This document shows positions 19,317 through 28,782 of a DNA stretch of 64,000 nucleotides, piece by piece. Below the pieces are notes generated by a model that ran no database searches, was not told the DNA's origin, and saw only the letters and a list, made by a program, of their open reading frames with translations. The DNA is from Clostridiaceae bacterium. Lineage in GTDB: Bacteria; Bacillota; Clostridia; Clostridiales; Clostridiaceae. The DNA lies in NCBI GenBank assembly GCA_014380625.1, contig JACMJL010000156.1, forward strand, positions 19,713 through 83,712. Reading direction: 5' to 3'. The position numbers and the translations under genes were made by a program. Position 1 is the first letter of the stretch, and each line of letters opens with the position of its first letter.

Positions 19317-20150
19317 CTATTCTATGAAAGACATTTTAATAGCATTTAACTCCCCACCAATGAGAATTATTAAAGTGCTTATATATATCCATAAGATTAA
19401 TGCAATAACCCCACCCAAACTTCCATAAACCTTTTCATAATTTGAAAAGTTATTAACATAGAAAGAAAATAATAAGGAAATAGCAATCCAACCAATAGTT
19501 GCAAAAATAGTGCCTACTATGATATCGCTAAATTTTAAATGTCTATTTGGAACATATTTATATAGTAGAGAAAATGTTAGAAGCATTAAGGTAAGAGGAA
19601 TACTATATCTTAAAAATGACCAAATAATATTAAATACAGCCTGTGCTCCAATTAGTCCAAACACATAAGTTCCTATGACCTTTCCAAATACAATCATAGT
19701 AAAGGCAAGTATTATTATAATTATTACTCCAAAGGTTGAAATAAGAGCTATAGAATTCAGTTTAACAAAGCTACGATTTTCATCTATATCATATGCTTTA
19801 TTGAGACCTTTTATAATAGCATATATCCCTCGAGAAGCTGACCAAAGGCTTCCTAGCATACCTAGAAATAAAAGAACTGTACTTTTAGCCTGCAATGTCT
19901 GTGCCACTATATTCTTTACTAAGGTGCCAGTTTCCATTGGAAGAAACGTGCTGAAGTTTGCAATTAATATTTCACTTGAAAGGTGTGTAAAACTTAACAA
20001 GTTAATTAAGAAAAGTAAAAATGGAAAAAAAGATAATATCAAATAATAGGATATTTGTGCACTCATTGAGGGTACATCATCCTCTTTATATCTTAGTATT
20101 AGTTGCTTAATATATTTAAATAAAATACAACTTCTCAACCTATCAATCAT
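19317..20150 (-). CDS. YihY/BrkB-family inner membrane protein
   Basis: Integral membrane protein of 277 residues with about six hydrophobic segments. Family features are the N-terminal DDVPSMSAQISYYLILSFFP stretch (the A-x-x-x-x-Y core of the YihY domain), SASRGIYAIIKGLNKAYD in the middle and a GGVIALILWIYISTLIILIGGELNA-like last helix region. The ATG at 20150 is chosen because GGAGGAAG lies 5 bases upstream; the TTG at 20165 overlaps that site. The function of YihY proteins is not settled; older RNase BN naming is wrong. It is transcribed alone, against the radical SAM gene. Confidence 0.88.
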   Translation of the reverse strand: MIDRLRSCILFKYIKQLILRYKEDDVPSMSAQISYYLILSFFPFLLFLINLLSFTHLSSEILIANFSTFLPMETGTLVKNIVAQTLQAKSTVLLFLGMLGSLWSASRGIYAIIKGLNKAYDIDENRSFVKLNSIALISTFGVIIIIILAFTMIVFGKVIGTYVFGLIGAQAVFNIIWSFLRYSIPLTLMLLTFSLLYKYVPNRHLKFSDIIVGTIFATIGWIAISLLFSFYVNNFSNYEKVYGSLGGVIALILWIYISTLIILIGGELNAIKMSFIE

Positions 20151-20165
20151 AATTACTTCCTCCAA

Positions 20166-20757
20166 TTCTAATACTCACTTAATTGGCGCTACAAATAACA
20201 CAAAAGAAGTTTATGATCACCAATAGTCTTCTTACTTAACAGTTTGTAAGATTATCTTGTATGGCATACATTTTACCATGATATATAAAAAAAGTCAATA
20301 ATTACTCGTAGTTAACAACGATTATTTGCAATTCAGTAATGGTTTATTAAGTAACTTAAAGAATTAATTAACAACTGTAGATAAGTAAAATTTTATGATA
20401 TAATATAAAATAAAGGAAAAATAAATCCTAGGAAAACTTAAATAAATAAAAATAATAAAAGAAACAAATGATAATAAACCTTTCTTGAGAATTGCAACTG
20501 ATGAAGGCAGATATGCCTTAATAACAACTATTATAATTACAAAAATATATGTTATCTAAAGATTGAGACTAGTAGTATTGTATTTTATGTGTTTAATTCT
20601 GAAACTTAATTTTAAAAGTAATATTAGCAATAATTGTTTTAAATCTGGAAGGTGATACATAAAATGAAATATAAACTGTATTTAAAAATAATTAATTAGT
20701 CTCTAAAGAAGACAAAAAATTAATTCTAAATTTTGTTTTAATTATGAAGGAGGGGGT
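20166..20757. other. Intergenic region before the L,D-transpeptidase
   Basis: About 590 AT-rich bases with divergent flanking genes. TGATATAAT at 20396-20404 is a good extended -10 box for rightward transcription, with no clear -35 box. At about 20470-20559 a frame reads DNKPFLRIATDEGRYALI before a stop but has no start codon or ribosome site, so it may be a gene remnant. Nothing else is recognised. Confidence 0.4.
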
Positions 20758-22233
20758 ATTACGGAAAAACTAATAAATAGATGTAGTGAAATTGCCATAA
20801 CTATTAAAGAAAAACCTAAAAATAAATGGAATAGAATACTCATAAGTATTAAAGAAAAACTCAAAATTAAACGAAATAAAATATTAGTAGGTATTATTAT
20901 TTCTTTTTGTACTTTACTTGTTATATATTTTGGAATTGCAATATATTACATGAATCATTTTTACTATGGTTCCCAAATCAACAACATTAATGTTTCAGGT
21001 AAAACTGTGCAGGAAGCAAATGGACTATTGGCATCTGAGCTTTCGTCATACACAATGAATCTGAAACTGCGAGGCGGTAAAAATGAACAAATTAGAGCTA
21101 GTGACATTGGCTTAAAGTATACTTCTGATGGGGAAGTTCTGGATTTTAAAGATAGGCAGAATGCCTTTAAGTGGATTTCTGCATTTTTTAGTGCAAAAAA
21201 TTCTAAAATGACAGAAGAAGTTTCCTATGATAAGAAATTATTAAAAGAACGATTGTATAAGAGCTCTTTTTTTGATAGTAAGAATATAATTGAACCTAAA
21301 AATCCTACCTTTGAATATACAGATAAGGGTTATGTGATTGTACCTGAAGTTCTAGGGAATAAGGTTAATGAGGATATTTTATATAATTATGTATCAAGTG
21401 CAATTCTTAAGGATGAAACTACAACAGATTTAGAAGCTATTAAATGTTATGTGAATCCACAATATACTTCAAACTCACAAAAAATTATCGACGTTAAAAA
21501 CATGCTTAATAAATATGCACTCTCAAAAATTACCTACACTTTTGGAAGTAATAAAGAAGTTTTAGATGGTTCTACAATAAATAAGTGGCTTAAAGTTGAT
21601 GATAAATTTAGTGTGACCTTTGATGAGGGGAAAGTTAAAACTTATGTGTCTACACTTTCTAGTAATTATAATACTGTAGGTAAGGCAAGAAGTTTCAAAA
21701 CAACCTCAGGGCAAACAATAAATGTAAATGGCGGTGATTATGGCTGGTCCATTAATACTGCTAAAGAAACAGAAGCTTTAATTAAATCCATAAAAGAAGG
21801 ACAAATTATAACAAAAGAACCAACATATAGTCAAACTGCTTTATCGCATGAATCTGGTGATATTGGAAACAGTTATGTAGAAATAGATATGGGAAGGCAG
21901 CATTTATGGTTTTATAAAAACGGCACTCTTATTGCAGAAGGAAATGTTGTTACTGGTAATATAAGAGATCATGCAACACCAGCAGGAGTTTTTAAATTGA
22001 AGTATAAAGAAAAAAATGCAACATTAAAAGGACCAGGTTACGAAGCACCAGTTACCTACTGGATGCCATTTAATAACGGAATTGGAATGCATGATGCTAG
22101 TTGGAGAGGTGAGTTTGGAGGAAACATTTATAAGTCAAATGGTTCCCATGGTTGTGTAAATCAACCCATAAATTTAGCAAAGACAATATTCGATAATATT
22201 CAGGTTGGTACTCCTGTAGTTTGTTTTTATTAA
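20758..22233 (+). CDS. Membrane-anchored L,D-transpeptidase (YkuD), apparent non-AUG start
   Basis: Peptidoglycan cross-linking enzyme making 3-3 bonds outside the membrane. The first ATG is at 20950, but the open frame continues upstream and encodes a basic stretch and the membrane anchor (about residues 43-64, up to IAIYYMNHF). No ATG, GTG or TTG exists in frame between the stop at 20704 and 20950. An AAGGAGGGGG site lies 5 bases before an ATT at 20758, which I take as the start, giving 491 residues. Two PG_binding_4-like repeats follow, then the YkuD domain with MGRQHLWFY, HATPAGVF, IGMHD and the catalytic SHGCVN (C466). Alternatively the start codon was lost by mutation or sequencing error. 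Confidence 0.85.
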   Translation: MTEKLINRCSEIAITIKEKPKNKWNRILISIKEKLKIKRNKILVGIIISFCTLLVIYFGIAIYYMNHFYYGSQINNINVSGKTVQEANGLLASELSSYTMNLKLRGGKNEQIRASDIGLKYTSDGEVLDFKDRQNAFKWISAFFSAKNSKMTEEVSYDKKLLKERLYKSSFFDSKNIIEPKNPTFEYTDKGYVIVPEVLGNKVNEDILYNYVSSAILKDETTTDLEAIKCYVNPQYTSNSQKIIDVKNMLNKYALSKITYTFGSNKEVLDGSTINKWLKVDDKFSVTFDEGKVKTYVSTLSSNYNTVGKARSFKTTSGQTINVNGGDYGWSINTAKETEALIKSIKEGQIITKEPTYSQTALSHESGDIGNSYVEIDMGRQHLWFYKNGTLIAEGNVVTGNIRDHATPAGVFKLKYKEKNATLKGPGYEAPVTYWMPFNNGIGMHDASWRGEFGGNIYKSNGSHGCVNQPINLAKTIFDNIQVGTPVVCFY

Positions 22234-22240
22234 ATGGGTA

Positions 22241-22283
22241 AAGGGACTGTCTCAAAATAATTTTGAGACAGTCCCTTTATTTT
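22241..22283 (+). terminator. Strong terminator hairpin with 17-base arms
   Basis: AAGGGACTGTCTCAAAA (22241-22257) and its exact complement (22261-22277) surround a 3-base loop and are followed by TATTTTT, 7 bases after the transpeptidase stop. The core recurs in single-sided form after two other genes (7831, 42170). Confidence 0.85.
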
Positions 22284-22533
22284 TTCAAGAGTGAGGCTGG
22301 TTATGTAATCACTATGTTAAAGAAAAATTACTTTTAGCAATTTTAACTGAAATGGGCAATGATAGGGTTATTGGATATGAAAATGTAAAAACATTGGGGT
22401 AGCAATTATTATTTATTTTTCATAATTTATATAGAGGTAATATTCTTACATTTGTTCAAACTGAATCTCCTATACTGAAATTGTCTGATCTAAATTATGG
22501 GAGTACTGAAATATTGATAAAAGGAGGATGAAT

Positions 22534-23187
22534 ATGGAAAGTTATAGTTATTGCGCTATAGATAAAGAGGATAAGAAATGTAAAAAGAGTAACTTACCCT
22601 GTGGTATTTATAACTTAATGGAAAATGACATAGATTATTGTGATCCTAACAAAACCAATAATAATATTAAAGAAAGTTGCTCAAGTCAAGTTAGTAATCC
22701 TAGTCATAGAGATTGCTGCGACGATGGTAGAAATAAAAAATGTACAACAGGTGCCACTGGACCAACTGGCCCTACAGGAGCCGGATTATTATCATTTGGT
22801 TATGTTTACCACTTTGCATCTATTTTAACTACAACAATATTAGGTGGAAGCAATATACCTTTTAGTAATAATGGGCCATTTAGTAATATAACTCATACGG
22901 CAGGTTCTACAACTATTACTGTAACTACAACAGGAATTTATGAGATATTCTATGGTGTAACTTTTACAGCAGGAGTAGGAGCACAAATTGCACTTGCTGT
23001 AAATGGAACAATAGATGCATCGACACCAATCTCTGCACTAGTAACTACCGGTGAACTCACTGGTGAAGTAATTTTAGTTCTTACTGCAAATGATCAAATT
23101 ACTTTAAGAAACAACTCACTTATTACACTAAAGTTAGCATTGGCTCCTGTTGTTGCAGCGCAAATAACAATTAAAAGATTAAATTAG
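22534..23187 (+). CDS. Collagen-like BclA-type exosporium protein
   Basis: Spore-surface filament protein of 217 residues. A Cys-rich N-terminal region (about 1-70) precedes a very short collagen-like run of four Gly-X-Y units, GATGPTGPTGAG, and a C-terminal domain of about 135 residues. That domain is rich in Thr, Val and Ile and has the TAGSTTITVTTTGIYEI and LTANDQITLRN features of the BclA C-terminal TNF-like trimer. The start at 22534 follows AAGGAGG at the right distance; the in-frame ATG at 22528 touches that site. Collagen-run length is usually variable between strains. The glycosyltransferase gene 58 bases downstream may glycosylate its threonines. Confidence 0.83.
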   Translation: MESYSYCAIDKEDKKCKKSNLPCGIYNLMENDIDYCDPNKTNNNIKESCSSQVSNPSHRDCCDDGRNKKCTTGATGPTGPTGAGLLSFGYVYHFASILTTTILGGSNIPFSNNGPFSNITHTAGSTTITVTTTGIYEIFYGVTFTAGVGAQIALAVNGTIDASTPISALVTTGELTGEVILVLTANDQITLRNNSLITLKLALAPVVAAQITIKRLN

Positions 23188-23245
23188 AATAGTGTTGCTG
23201 GAGCTATCTCACTGTTAACGCTGTGAATTCTATAAGGGGGTTTTT

Positions 23246-24328
23246 ATGCTTAGTATTAGTTTGTGTATGATTGTTAAAAATGAAGAAGATGTTATTGCCA
23301 GATGTTTGGATACTATAAAGGATATAGTGGATGAAATAATCATTGTAGATACGGGATCAACTGATAACACTAAAGAGATAAGTAGAGTTTTTACTGATGA
23401 AATTTATGAGTTTGAATGGGTTGATGATTTTTCTGTAGCTAGAAACTTTGCATTTTCAAAGGCTACTAAAGATTATATTATGTGGTTAGATGCAGATGAT
23501 GTGCTTTTAGATGAGGATAGGCTTAAACTAGGAGAACTAAAAAAAACGCTAGATAAGACTGTAGACGTAGTAATGATGAAATATAATGTAGGTTTTGATG
23601 CAAATGGAAAGGTTACTTTATCTTATTATAGAGAGCGGTTATTAAGAAGATTAAATAATTACAAATGGAGAGAGCCTGTACATGAACATTTAGAATTATG
23701 GGGAAAAATAATTAATTCAGATATTTGTATTACACATAAAAAAGAACATGTGAATATAGTAAGTAGAAATCTGACTATCTATGAAAAATTAATAAATAGG
23801 GGGAAAACTCTATCTACTAGAGGACTTTACTATTATGCTAGAGAGTTATATTATAATGAAAAATATGAGGAAGCTATTAAATTTTTTAATAAATTTTTAA
23901 ATACTGAAGAGGGATGGTTAGAGGACAATATCTCAGCTTGTTTTGATCTTTCAATGTGTTATAACCATATAAATGACAAGAAAAGTATGCTTAGGTCCTT
24001 ATTAAAAAGTTTTGAATACGATACTCCAAGGGGTGAAATTTGCTGTCAGCTAGGTTACTATTATTTTAATCTAGCTGATTACAATAGAGCTATTTTCTGG
24101 TATAAGACTGCAACAGAATTAAAGGAACTTGTAGATAGTTGGGGATTTATTTCCCGTGATTATTGGAATTTTATACCGTGTATACAGTTATGTGTATGTT
24201 ACTACAAACTTGGAAATATAAAAGAAGCAATAAGATATAATAATAAAGCATCAGAATACAAACCTAATGACGTATCTGTAGAATATAACAGAGATTATTT
24301 TCAAAAGACCATATCTAGTGAATTATAA
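23246..24328 (+). CDS. GT2 glycosyltransferase with TPR repeats
   Basis: Cytoplasmic transferase of 360 residues. The N-terminal GT2 domain has ISLCMIVKNEEDVI, VDTGSTDNTKEI and the metal-binding MWLDADDVLL (residues about 1-150). The second half is helical with TPR-like units (RELYYNEKYEEAIKFFNKFL, CCQLGYYYFNLADYNRAIFW, VCYYKLGNIKEAIRYNNKA). This arrangement is common in clostridia next to collagen-like exosporium proteins, where the repeats may hold the protein acceptor. It directly follows the BclA-like gene, so glycosylation of that protein is the best guess. Confidence 0.85.
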   Translation: MLSISLCMIVKNEEDVIARCLDTIKDIVDEIIIVDTGSTDNTKEISRVFTDEIYEFEWVDDFSVARNFAFSKATKDYIMWLDADDVLLDEDRLKLGELKKTLDKTVDVVMMKYNVGFDANGKVTLSYYRERLLRRLNNYKWREPVHEHLELWGKIINSDICITHKKEHVNIVSRNLTIYEKLINRGKTLSTRGLYYYARELYYNEKYEEAIKFFNKFLNTEEGWLEDNISACFDLSMCYNHINDKKSMLRSLLKSFEYDTPRGEICCQLGYYYFNLADYNRAIFWYKTATELKELVDSWGFISRDYWNFIPCIQLCVCYYKLGNIKEAIRYNNKASEYKPNDVSVEYNRDYFQKTISSEL

Positions 24329-24359
24329 AAAAAGTGGAGTAATTTAATCCACTTTTTTT
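24327..24359 (+). terminator. Rho-independent terminator
   Basis: AAAAAAAGTGGA (24327-24338) and TCCACTTTTTTT (24348-24359) pair perfectly; the arm overlaps the glycosyltransferase stop codon and ends in seven T residues. Confidence 0.88.
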
Positions 24360-24503
24360 GTGCTGTGAATAATTCCAAGAGGACAGTATAAATAGTAATA
24401 ATTTACTGCTTTTCTGCAAATGATATCCATAAGGGAACTTTTTATTATGTTTCAACTCCCTAATAGAAGAAATTAAGAATTTATTAAAAGGAGGCTTGTA
24501 CTT

Positions 24504-25004
24504 ATGTCTGATAAAATTAAAAAAAGCCAATATAATCTAGATACAGATAACCTAAAAAAACTTGAACTTTACATTGATGGATTAGAAGAGAAAGAAGGTT
24601 CTCTTATAAATGTGCTACATGAGGCACAGGATATTTTTGGATATCTGCCAGAAGATCTACAGCTTTTTATTTCTAGAAAACTTAATATTGCAGCTGCAAA
24701 AGTCTTTGGTGTAGTAACTTTCTATTCTTTTTTTACAATGAAGCCTAGAGGGAAGCATCTAATAAATGTTTGTCTTGGCACAGCATGTTTTGTAAAGGGT
24801 GCAGATAAAATTCTTAATGAATTTAAAGTTCAGCTTAATATAAAAGAAAACAATTCTACGGAAGATGGTTTGTTCACTATAGATACATTAAGATGTGTTG
24901 GTGCCTGTGGACTTGCACCTGTAGTTATTGTGGATGGTAAGGTTTATGGAAGATTTAAAGTCGAGGATGTGGAGAAAGTAATTAAAGAGTATTCACAAGT
25001 TTAA
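24504..25004 (+). CDS. hydC: NAD-linked [FeFe]-hydrogenase subunit, NuoE/HydC type
   Basis: Small electron-transfer subunit of a multimeric hydrogenase; thioredoxin-like [2Fe-2S] protein of 166 residues. Ligands are visible as C90 and C95 (CLGTAC) and C131 and C135 (CVGAC). The N-terminal helical part (LINVLHEAQDIFGYLPEDLQ) is typical of NuoE. GGAGG precedes the ATG. First gene of hydC-hydB-hydA, with 28 bases to the next. In Thermotoga and acetogens this trio uses NADH and reduced ferredoxin together to make hydrogen; whether this complex bifurcates cannot be settled from sequence alone. Confidence 0.9.
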   Translation: MSDKIKKSQYNLDTDNLKKLELYIDGLEEKEGSLINVLHEAQDIFGYLPEDLQLFISRKLNIAAAKVFGVVTFYSFFTMKPRGKHLINVCLGTACFVKGADKILNEFKVQLNIKENNSTEDGLFTIDTLRCVGACGLAPVVIVDGKVYGRFKVEDVEKVIKEYSQV

Positions 25005-25032
25005 TAATGAATCTGCAAAAGGAGAAATCTCT

Positions 25033-26922
25033 ATGATAAAAATAAACTCAATTAAAGAACTTAAAACTTTAAGAGAAAAATCAAAAGACTTACTCATAAA
25101 TCGCACCGAGGAAAATGACGAAGTTAAGAAAATTAAGGAAGGTATAGATATATTAGTATGCGGAGGTACTGGATGTCAAGCATCGGAGAGTAATGATGTA
25201 ATTCAGGTTTTAAAAACAGAACTTGAAGCATCAGGACTTAAAGATAAGGTGAAGATAATTACAACAGGTTGTTTTGGCTTTTGCGAAAAAGGACCAATCC
25301 TCAAGTTGATGCCAGAAAATATATTCTATATTGAAGTTAATCCTGAAAAAGCGAAACGTATCTTTAAGGAGCATGTATTAGGTGGCAAAATTATTGATGA
25401 ATATTTATACCAGGATCCTATTACAAATGAAAGTTTACATAGGCAAAATGATATTCCATTTTATAAGAAGCAAATGAGAATTGCGTTAAGGAATTGTGGC
25501 TTAATTGACCCAGAGAATATAAATGAATATATAGCCGAGGAGGGTTATAAAGCCTTAGGAATGGTATTAACGGAAATGACACCGGCGAATACAATTGAAG
25601 AAATTAAAAAAAGTGGTTTGAGAGGAAGAGGTGGTGGTGGTTTTCCTACTGGGTTAAAATGGGAAATGACTAAAAAATCTAAATCGGAAATTAAATATAT
25701 TATATGTAATGCTGATGAAGGGGATCCAGGTGCCTTTATGGATAGAAGTATTCTTGAGGGAGATCCACATTCTGTGATAGAGGCCATGGCAATTGGAGGT
25801 TACTGTATTGGAGCTTCAAAAGGATTTGTTTACATTAGGGCTGAATATCCATTAGCAATACATAGACTAAGAATAGCAATTAAGCAGGCCTATGAATCGG
25901 GTCTTCTTGGTAAGGACATTTTAGGTAGTAGTTTTTCCTTTGATATTACATTGAAATATGGGGCTGGAGCCTTCATTTGTGGTGAGGAAACCGCACTAAT
26001 TAATTCAATGGAAGGGGGGAGAGGGGAACCAACAGTTAAACCACCTTTCCCATCTCAGGTTGGATTGTGGAAAAAGCCTACTAACATTAATAACGTTGAA
26101 ACCTTAGCCAATATATGCCCTATTCTTTTAAAAGGATCAGAGTGGTTTAGTTCTATTGGAACTGAGAAAAGTAAGGGAACTAAGGTTTTTGCGCTGGCAG
26201 GAAAAATAAATAATGTTGGTTTAGTAGAGGTACCAATGGGAACTACCTTAAGAGAAATTATTTATGAACTTGGTGGAGGAATTAATAATAACAAAGAATT
26301 TAAGGCTGTTCAAACTGGTGGACCTTCTGGTGGATGTATTCCAAAGCAACATTTAGATACTCCTATAGATTATGAGAGTCTTACTAAAATAGGATCTATG
26401 ATGGGTTCTGGAGGTATGATTATTATGGACGAAAGTGATTGCATGGTAAACATATCAAAGTTCTATCTTGAATTCTCCGTAGATGAATCCTGTGGCAGAT
26501 GTACTGCTTGTAGAATTGGGAATAAAAGATTATTAGAGATACTGAAGGATATTACTGATGGGAATGGCACCATGGAACATTTAGAAGGCTTAAAAGATCT
26601 TGGAGCTATAATTAAAGATTCTTCTCTTTGTGGACTTGGTCAGACCTCTCCTAATCCAGTGCTTAGCACCATGAATTTTTTCTGGGATGAATATGTGGCT
26701 CATGTTAAGGATAAAGTTTGTCCAGCTGGAGTATGCACTTCACTTTTAAAATACCATATAAACACAGAAAAATGTATTGGATGTACTGCTTGTTCTAAGG
26801 TATGCCCTGTAAATGCTATTTCTGGGTCTGTAAAGCAGCCACATTTAGTTGATAAAGAAAAGTGTATAAAATGTGGAGCTTGTGAAGCTACCTGTAAATT
26901 TAAAGCAATAACAAGAAAATAA
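25033..26922 (+). CDS. hydB: NAD-linked [FeFe]-hydrogenase subunit, NuoF/HydB type
   Basis: Flavin and NAD-binding subunit of 629 residues. In order: an N-terminal thioredoxin-like [2Fe-2S] domain (CGGTGC, TTGCFGFCEKG), the NADH/FMN core with GRGGGGFPTGLKWE and NADEGDPGAFMDR, the 4Fe-4S motif ESCGRCTACR with the distant Cys in SLCGLGQ, and two C-terminal ferredoxin clusters (CIGCTACSKVC, CIKCGACEATC). These extra N- and C-terminal domains distinguish HydB/HndC from the plain NuoF of complex I. It oxidises NADH or reduces NAD and passes electrons to HydA. Confidence 0.92.
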   Translation: MIKINSIKELKTLREKSKDLLINRTEENDEVKKIKEGIDILVCGGTGCQASESNDVIQVLKTELEASGLKDKVKIITTGCFGFCEKGPILKLMPENIFYIEVNPEKAKRIFKEHVLGGKIIDEYLYQDPITNESLHRQNDIPFYKKQMRIALRNCGLIDPENINEYIAEEGYKALGMVLTEMTPANTIEEIKKSGLRGRGGGGFPTGLKWEMTKKSKSEIKYIICNADEGDPGAFMDRSILEGDPHSVIEAMAIGGYCIGASKGFVYIRAEYPLAIHRLRIAIKQAYESGLLGKDILGSSFSFDITLKYGAGAFICGEETALINSMEGGRGEPTVKPPFPSQVGLWKKPTNINNVETLANICPILLKGSEWFSSIGTEKSKGTKVFALAGKINNVGLVEVPMGTTLREIIYELGGGINNNKEFKAVQTGGPSGGCIPKQHLDTPIDYESLTKIGSMMGSGGMIIMDESDCMVNISKFYLEFSVDESCGRCTACRIGNKRLLEILKDITDGNGTMEHLEGLKDLGAIIKDSSLCGLGQTSPNPVLSTMNFFWDEYVAHVKDKVCPAGVCTSLLKYHINTEKCIGCTACSKVCPVNAISGSVKQPHLVDKEKCIKCGACEATCKFKAITRK

Positions 26923-26944
26923 GCTTTTGAAAGGAGCTACTATT

Positions 26945-28687
26945 ATGAAAACCATTAATCTAAATATAAATGGTTATAGTGTTAAAGTACCGGAAGGAAC
27001 TTCCGTCCTAGATGCAGCCAAAAAGGTGAATATAGAAATTCCAACTCTATGTTATCTTGATTTACATGATATTAAAATGGTAAATAGAACTGCCTCTTGC
27101 AGAGTATGTCTAGTGGAAATTGAAGGCCGTCGAAATCTTGCTCCCTCCTGTTCAACTGAAGTTATGGAAGGAATGGTTGTTAAGACAAATACCCTTAGAG
27201 CCATAAAAGCTAGACGTACCATGGTTGAACTTTTATTATCTGACCATCCTACGGATTGCCTAGTTTGTGAAAAAAACACTCAATGTCAGCTTCAGCTTAT
27301 AGCAGCTGAACTTGGAGTAAGAAAAATTAAATATAAAGGTGCAATGTCTAATTATAAAAAAGATTCATCAAGTGGAGCCCTTTATAGAAACCTTGATAAA
27401 TGTATCATGTGCAGAAGATGTGAGACAATGTGTAATGAAGTTCAAACCTGTAATATATATTCAGCCGTAGATAGAGGTTTTGAAACTGTAGTGTCACCTG
27501 CTTTCGGTCTTCCAATGATAGATACTATGTGTACCTTTTGTGGCCAATGTGTTGCGGTGTGCCCTACAGCAGCCTTAACTCAAGTAAACAATGTTCCTAA
27601 GGTATGGGAGGTTTTATCTGACCCTGATAGATATGTAATAGTTCAAACTGCCCCTGCTATAAGAGTAACTTTAGGTGAGAAATTTGGTATGGAACCAGGA
27701 ACTATAGTAACTGGAAAGATGGTGGCAGCTCTTAGAAGAATTGGATTTAAAAAGGTATTTGATACAGATTTTGCAGCAGATGTAACTATAGTTGAGGAAG
27801 CGCATGAATTTATTGATAGACTCCAAAATGGAGGGAAGTTACCGATTTTAACAAGCTGTTGTCCTAGTTGGGTGAAGTTTATTGAACATCAATTTCCTGA
27901 CTTACTTGATATACCCTCTACCTGCAAATCTCCTCACATAATGTTCGGAACTATTGCAAAAACCTATTTAGCAGAAAAGATGGGGATAGCCCCAGAAAAA
28001 ATAGTAGTTGTATCCGTAATGCCTTGCATCGCAAAGAAATATGAAATTAGTAGACCTGAACTCGAACATGAAGGTGATAAAAATGTTGATCTTGTTATAA
28101 CAACAAGAGAACTTACAGACATGATAAAAGAAGCAGGAATAAACTTCACTGAACTTCCAGATGAAGATTTTGATGACCCATTAGGAGAATCAACTGGAGC
28201 GTCAGTTATCTTCGGAACCACAGGCGGAGTCATTGAGGCAACCTTAAGAACTACCTATGAATGGCTTACAAAGAAGCCACTTAAGAAAGTAGAATTTCAC
28301 GATGTTAGAGGACTTGATGGACTAAAAGAAGCAACTGTGCGCATAAATGATGAGGATATTAAAATCTGTGTTGCTCATGGACTGGGAAATGCAAGAAAAC
28401 TTCTAGAATCCATACAATCTGGAAAGGCTCATTATCATGCTATTGAAATAATGGCTTGTCCTGGTGGTTGTATTGATGGAGGAGGTCAACCCTATCACTT
28501 TGGCGATATAGAAATAGTTAAAAAGAGAATGGAAGCTATCTACAAAGAGGATAAAAATAAAAAAATCAGAAAATCTCATGAAAATCCAGCGGTGATAGCT
28601 CTATACGAGGAATATATAGGGGAGATAGGTGGTGAAAAAGCCCATCGATTACTTCACACTCATTACACTCCTCGAGAAAAAATATAA
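26945..28687 (+). CDS. hydA: [FeFe]-hydrogenase catalytic subunit
   Basis: Catalytic subunit of 580 residues. The ATG at 26945 follows AAAGGAG; a TTG 18 bases earlier is an over-extension. Order: [2Fe-2S] plant-type domain (CRVC), His/Cys-ligated 4Fe-4S (HPTDCLVCEKNTQC), two 4Fe-4S clusters (CIMCRRCETMC, CTFCGQCVAVC) and the H-cluster domain with TSCCPSW, MPCIAKKYE and MACPGGCIDGGGQP. All three H-cluster signatures are intact, so the enzyme should be active if the HydEFG maturases, not in this window, are present. Length and domain set match clostridial M3-type hydrogenases; the upstream hydC and hydB point to a trimeric NAD-dependent complex. Confidence 0.95.
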   Translation: MKTINLNINGYSVKVPEGTSVLDAAKKVNIEIPTLCYLDLHDIKMVNRTASCRVCLVEIEGRRNLAPSCSTEVMEGMVVKTNTLRAIKARRTMVELLLSDHPTDCLVCEKNTQCQLQLIAAELGVRKIKYKGAMSNYKKDSSSGALYRNLDKCIMCRRCETMCNEVQTCNIYSAVDRGFETVVSPAFGLPMIDTMCTFCGQCVAVCPTAALTQVNNVPKVWEVLSDPDRYVIVQTAPAIRVTLGEKFGMEPGTIVTGKMVAALRRIGFKKVFDTDFAADVTIVEEAHEFIDRLQNGGKLPILTSCCPSWVKFIEHQFPDLLDIPSTCKSPHIMFGTIAKTYLAEKMGIAPEKIVVVSVMPCIAKKYEISRPELEHEGDKNVDLVITTRELTDMIKEAGINFTELPDEDFDDPLGESTGASVIFGTTGGVIEATLRTTYEWLTKKPLKKVEFHDVRGLDGLKEATVRINDEDIKICVAHGLGNARKLLESIQSGKAHYHAIEIMACPGGCIDGGGQPYHFGDIEIVKKRMEAIYKEDKNKKIRKSHENPAVIALYEEYIGEIGGEKAHRLLHTHYTPREKI

Positions 28688-28704
28688 GATCTAAATTTTG
28701 AATA

Positions 28705-28756
28705 TGATGCAAGTGTAAAGATTAAAATGCTTGAGTCTTAATCTTTACCTTGCATC
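28705..28756. terminator. Hairpin terminator between convergent genes
   Basis: GATGCAAGTGTAAAGATTAA (28705-28724) pairs with TTAATCTTTACCTTGCATC (28738-28756) with a single bulged base. It separates hydA from the convergent signal peptidase gene and may serve both. Confidence 0.7.
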
Positions 28757-28782
28757 TTATAATATAGATATGAGGATTAGGT

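Noticed and set aside
20460..20560. Coding-like stretch DNKPFLRIATDEGRYALI
   Set aside because: No start codon or ribosome site in frame and only about 30 codons; at most a remnant.
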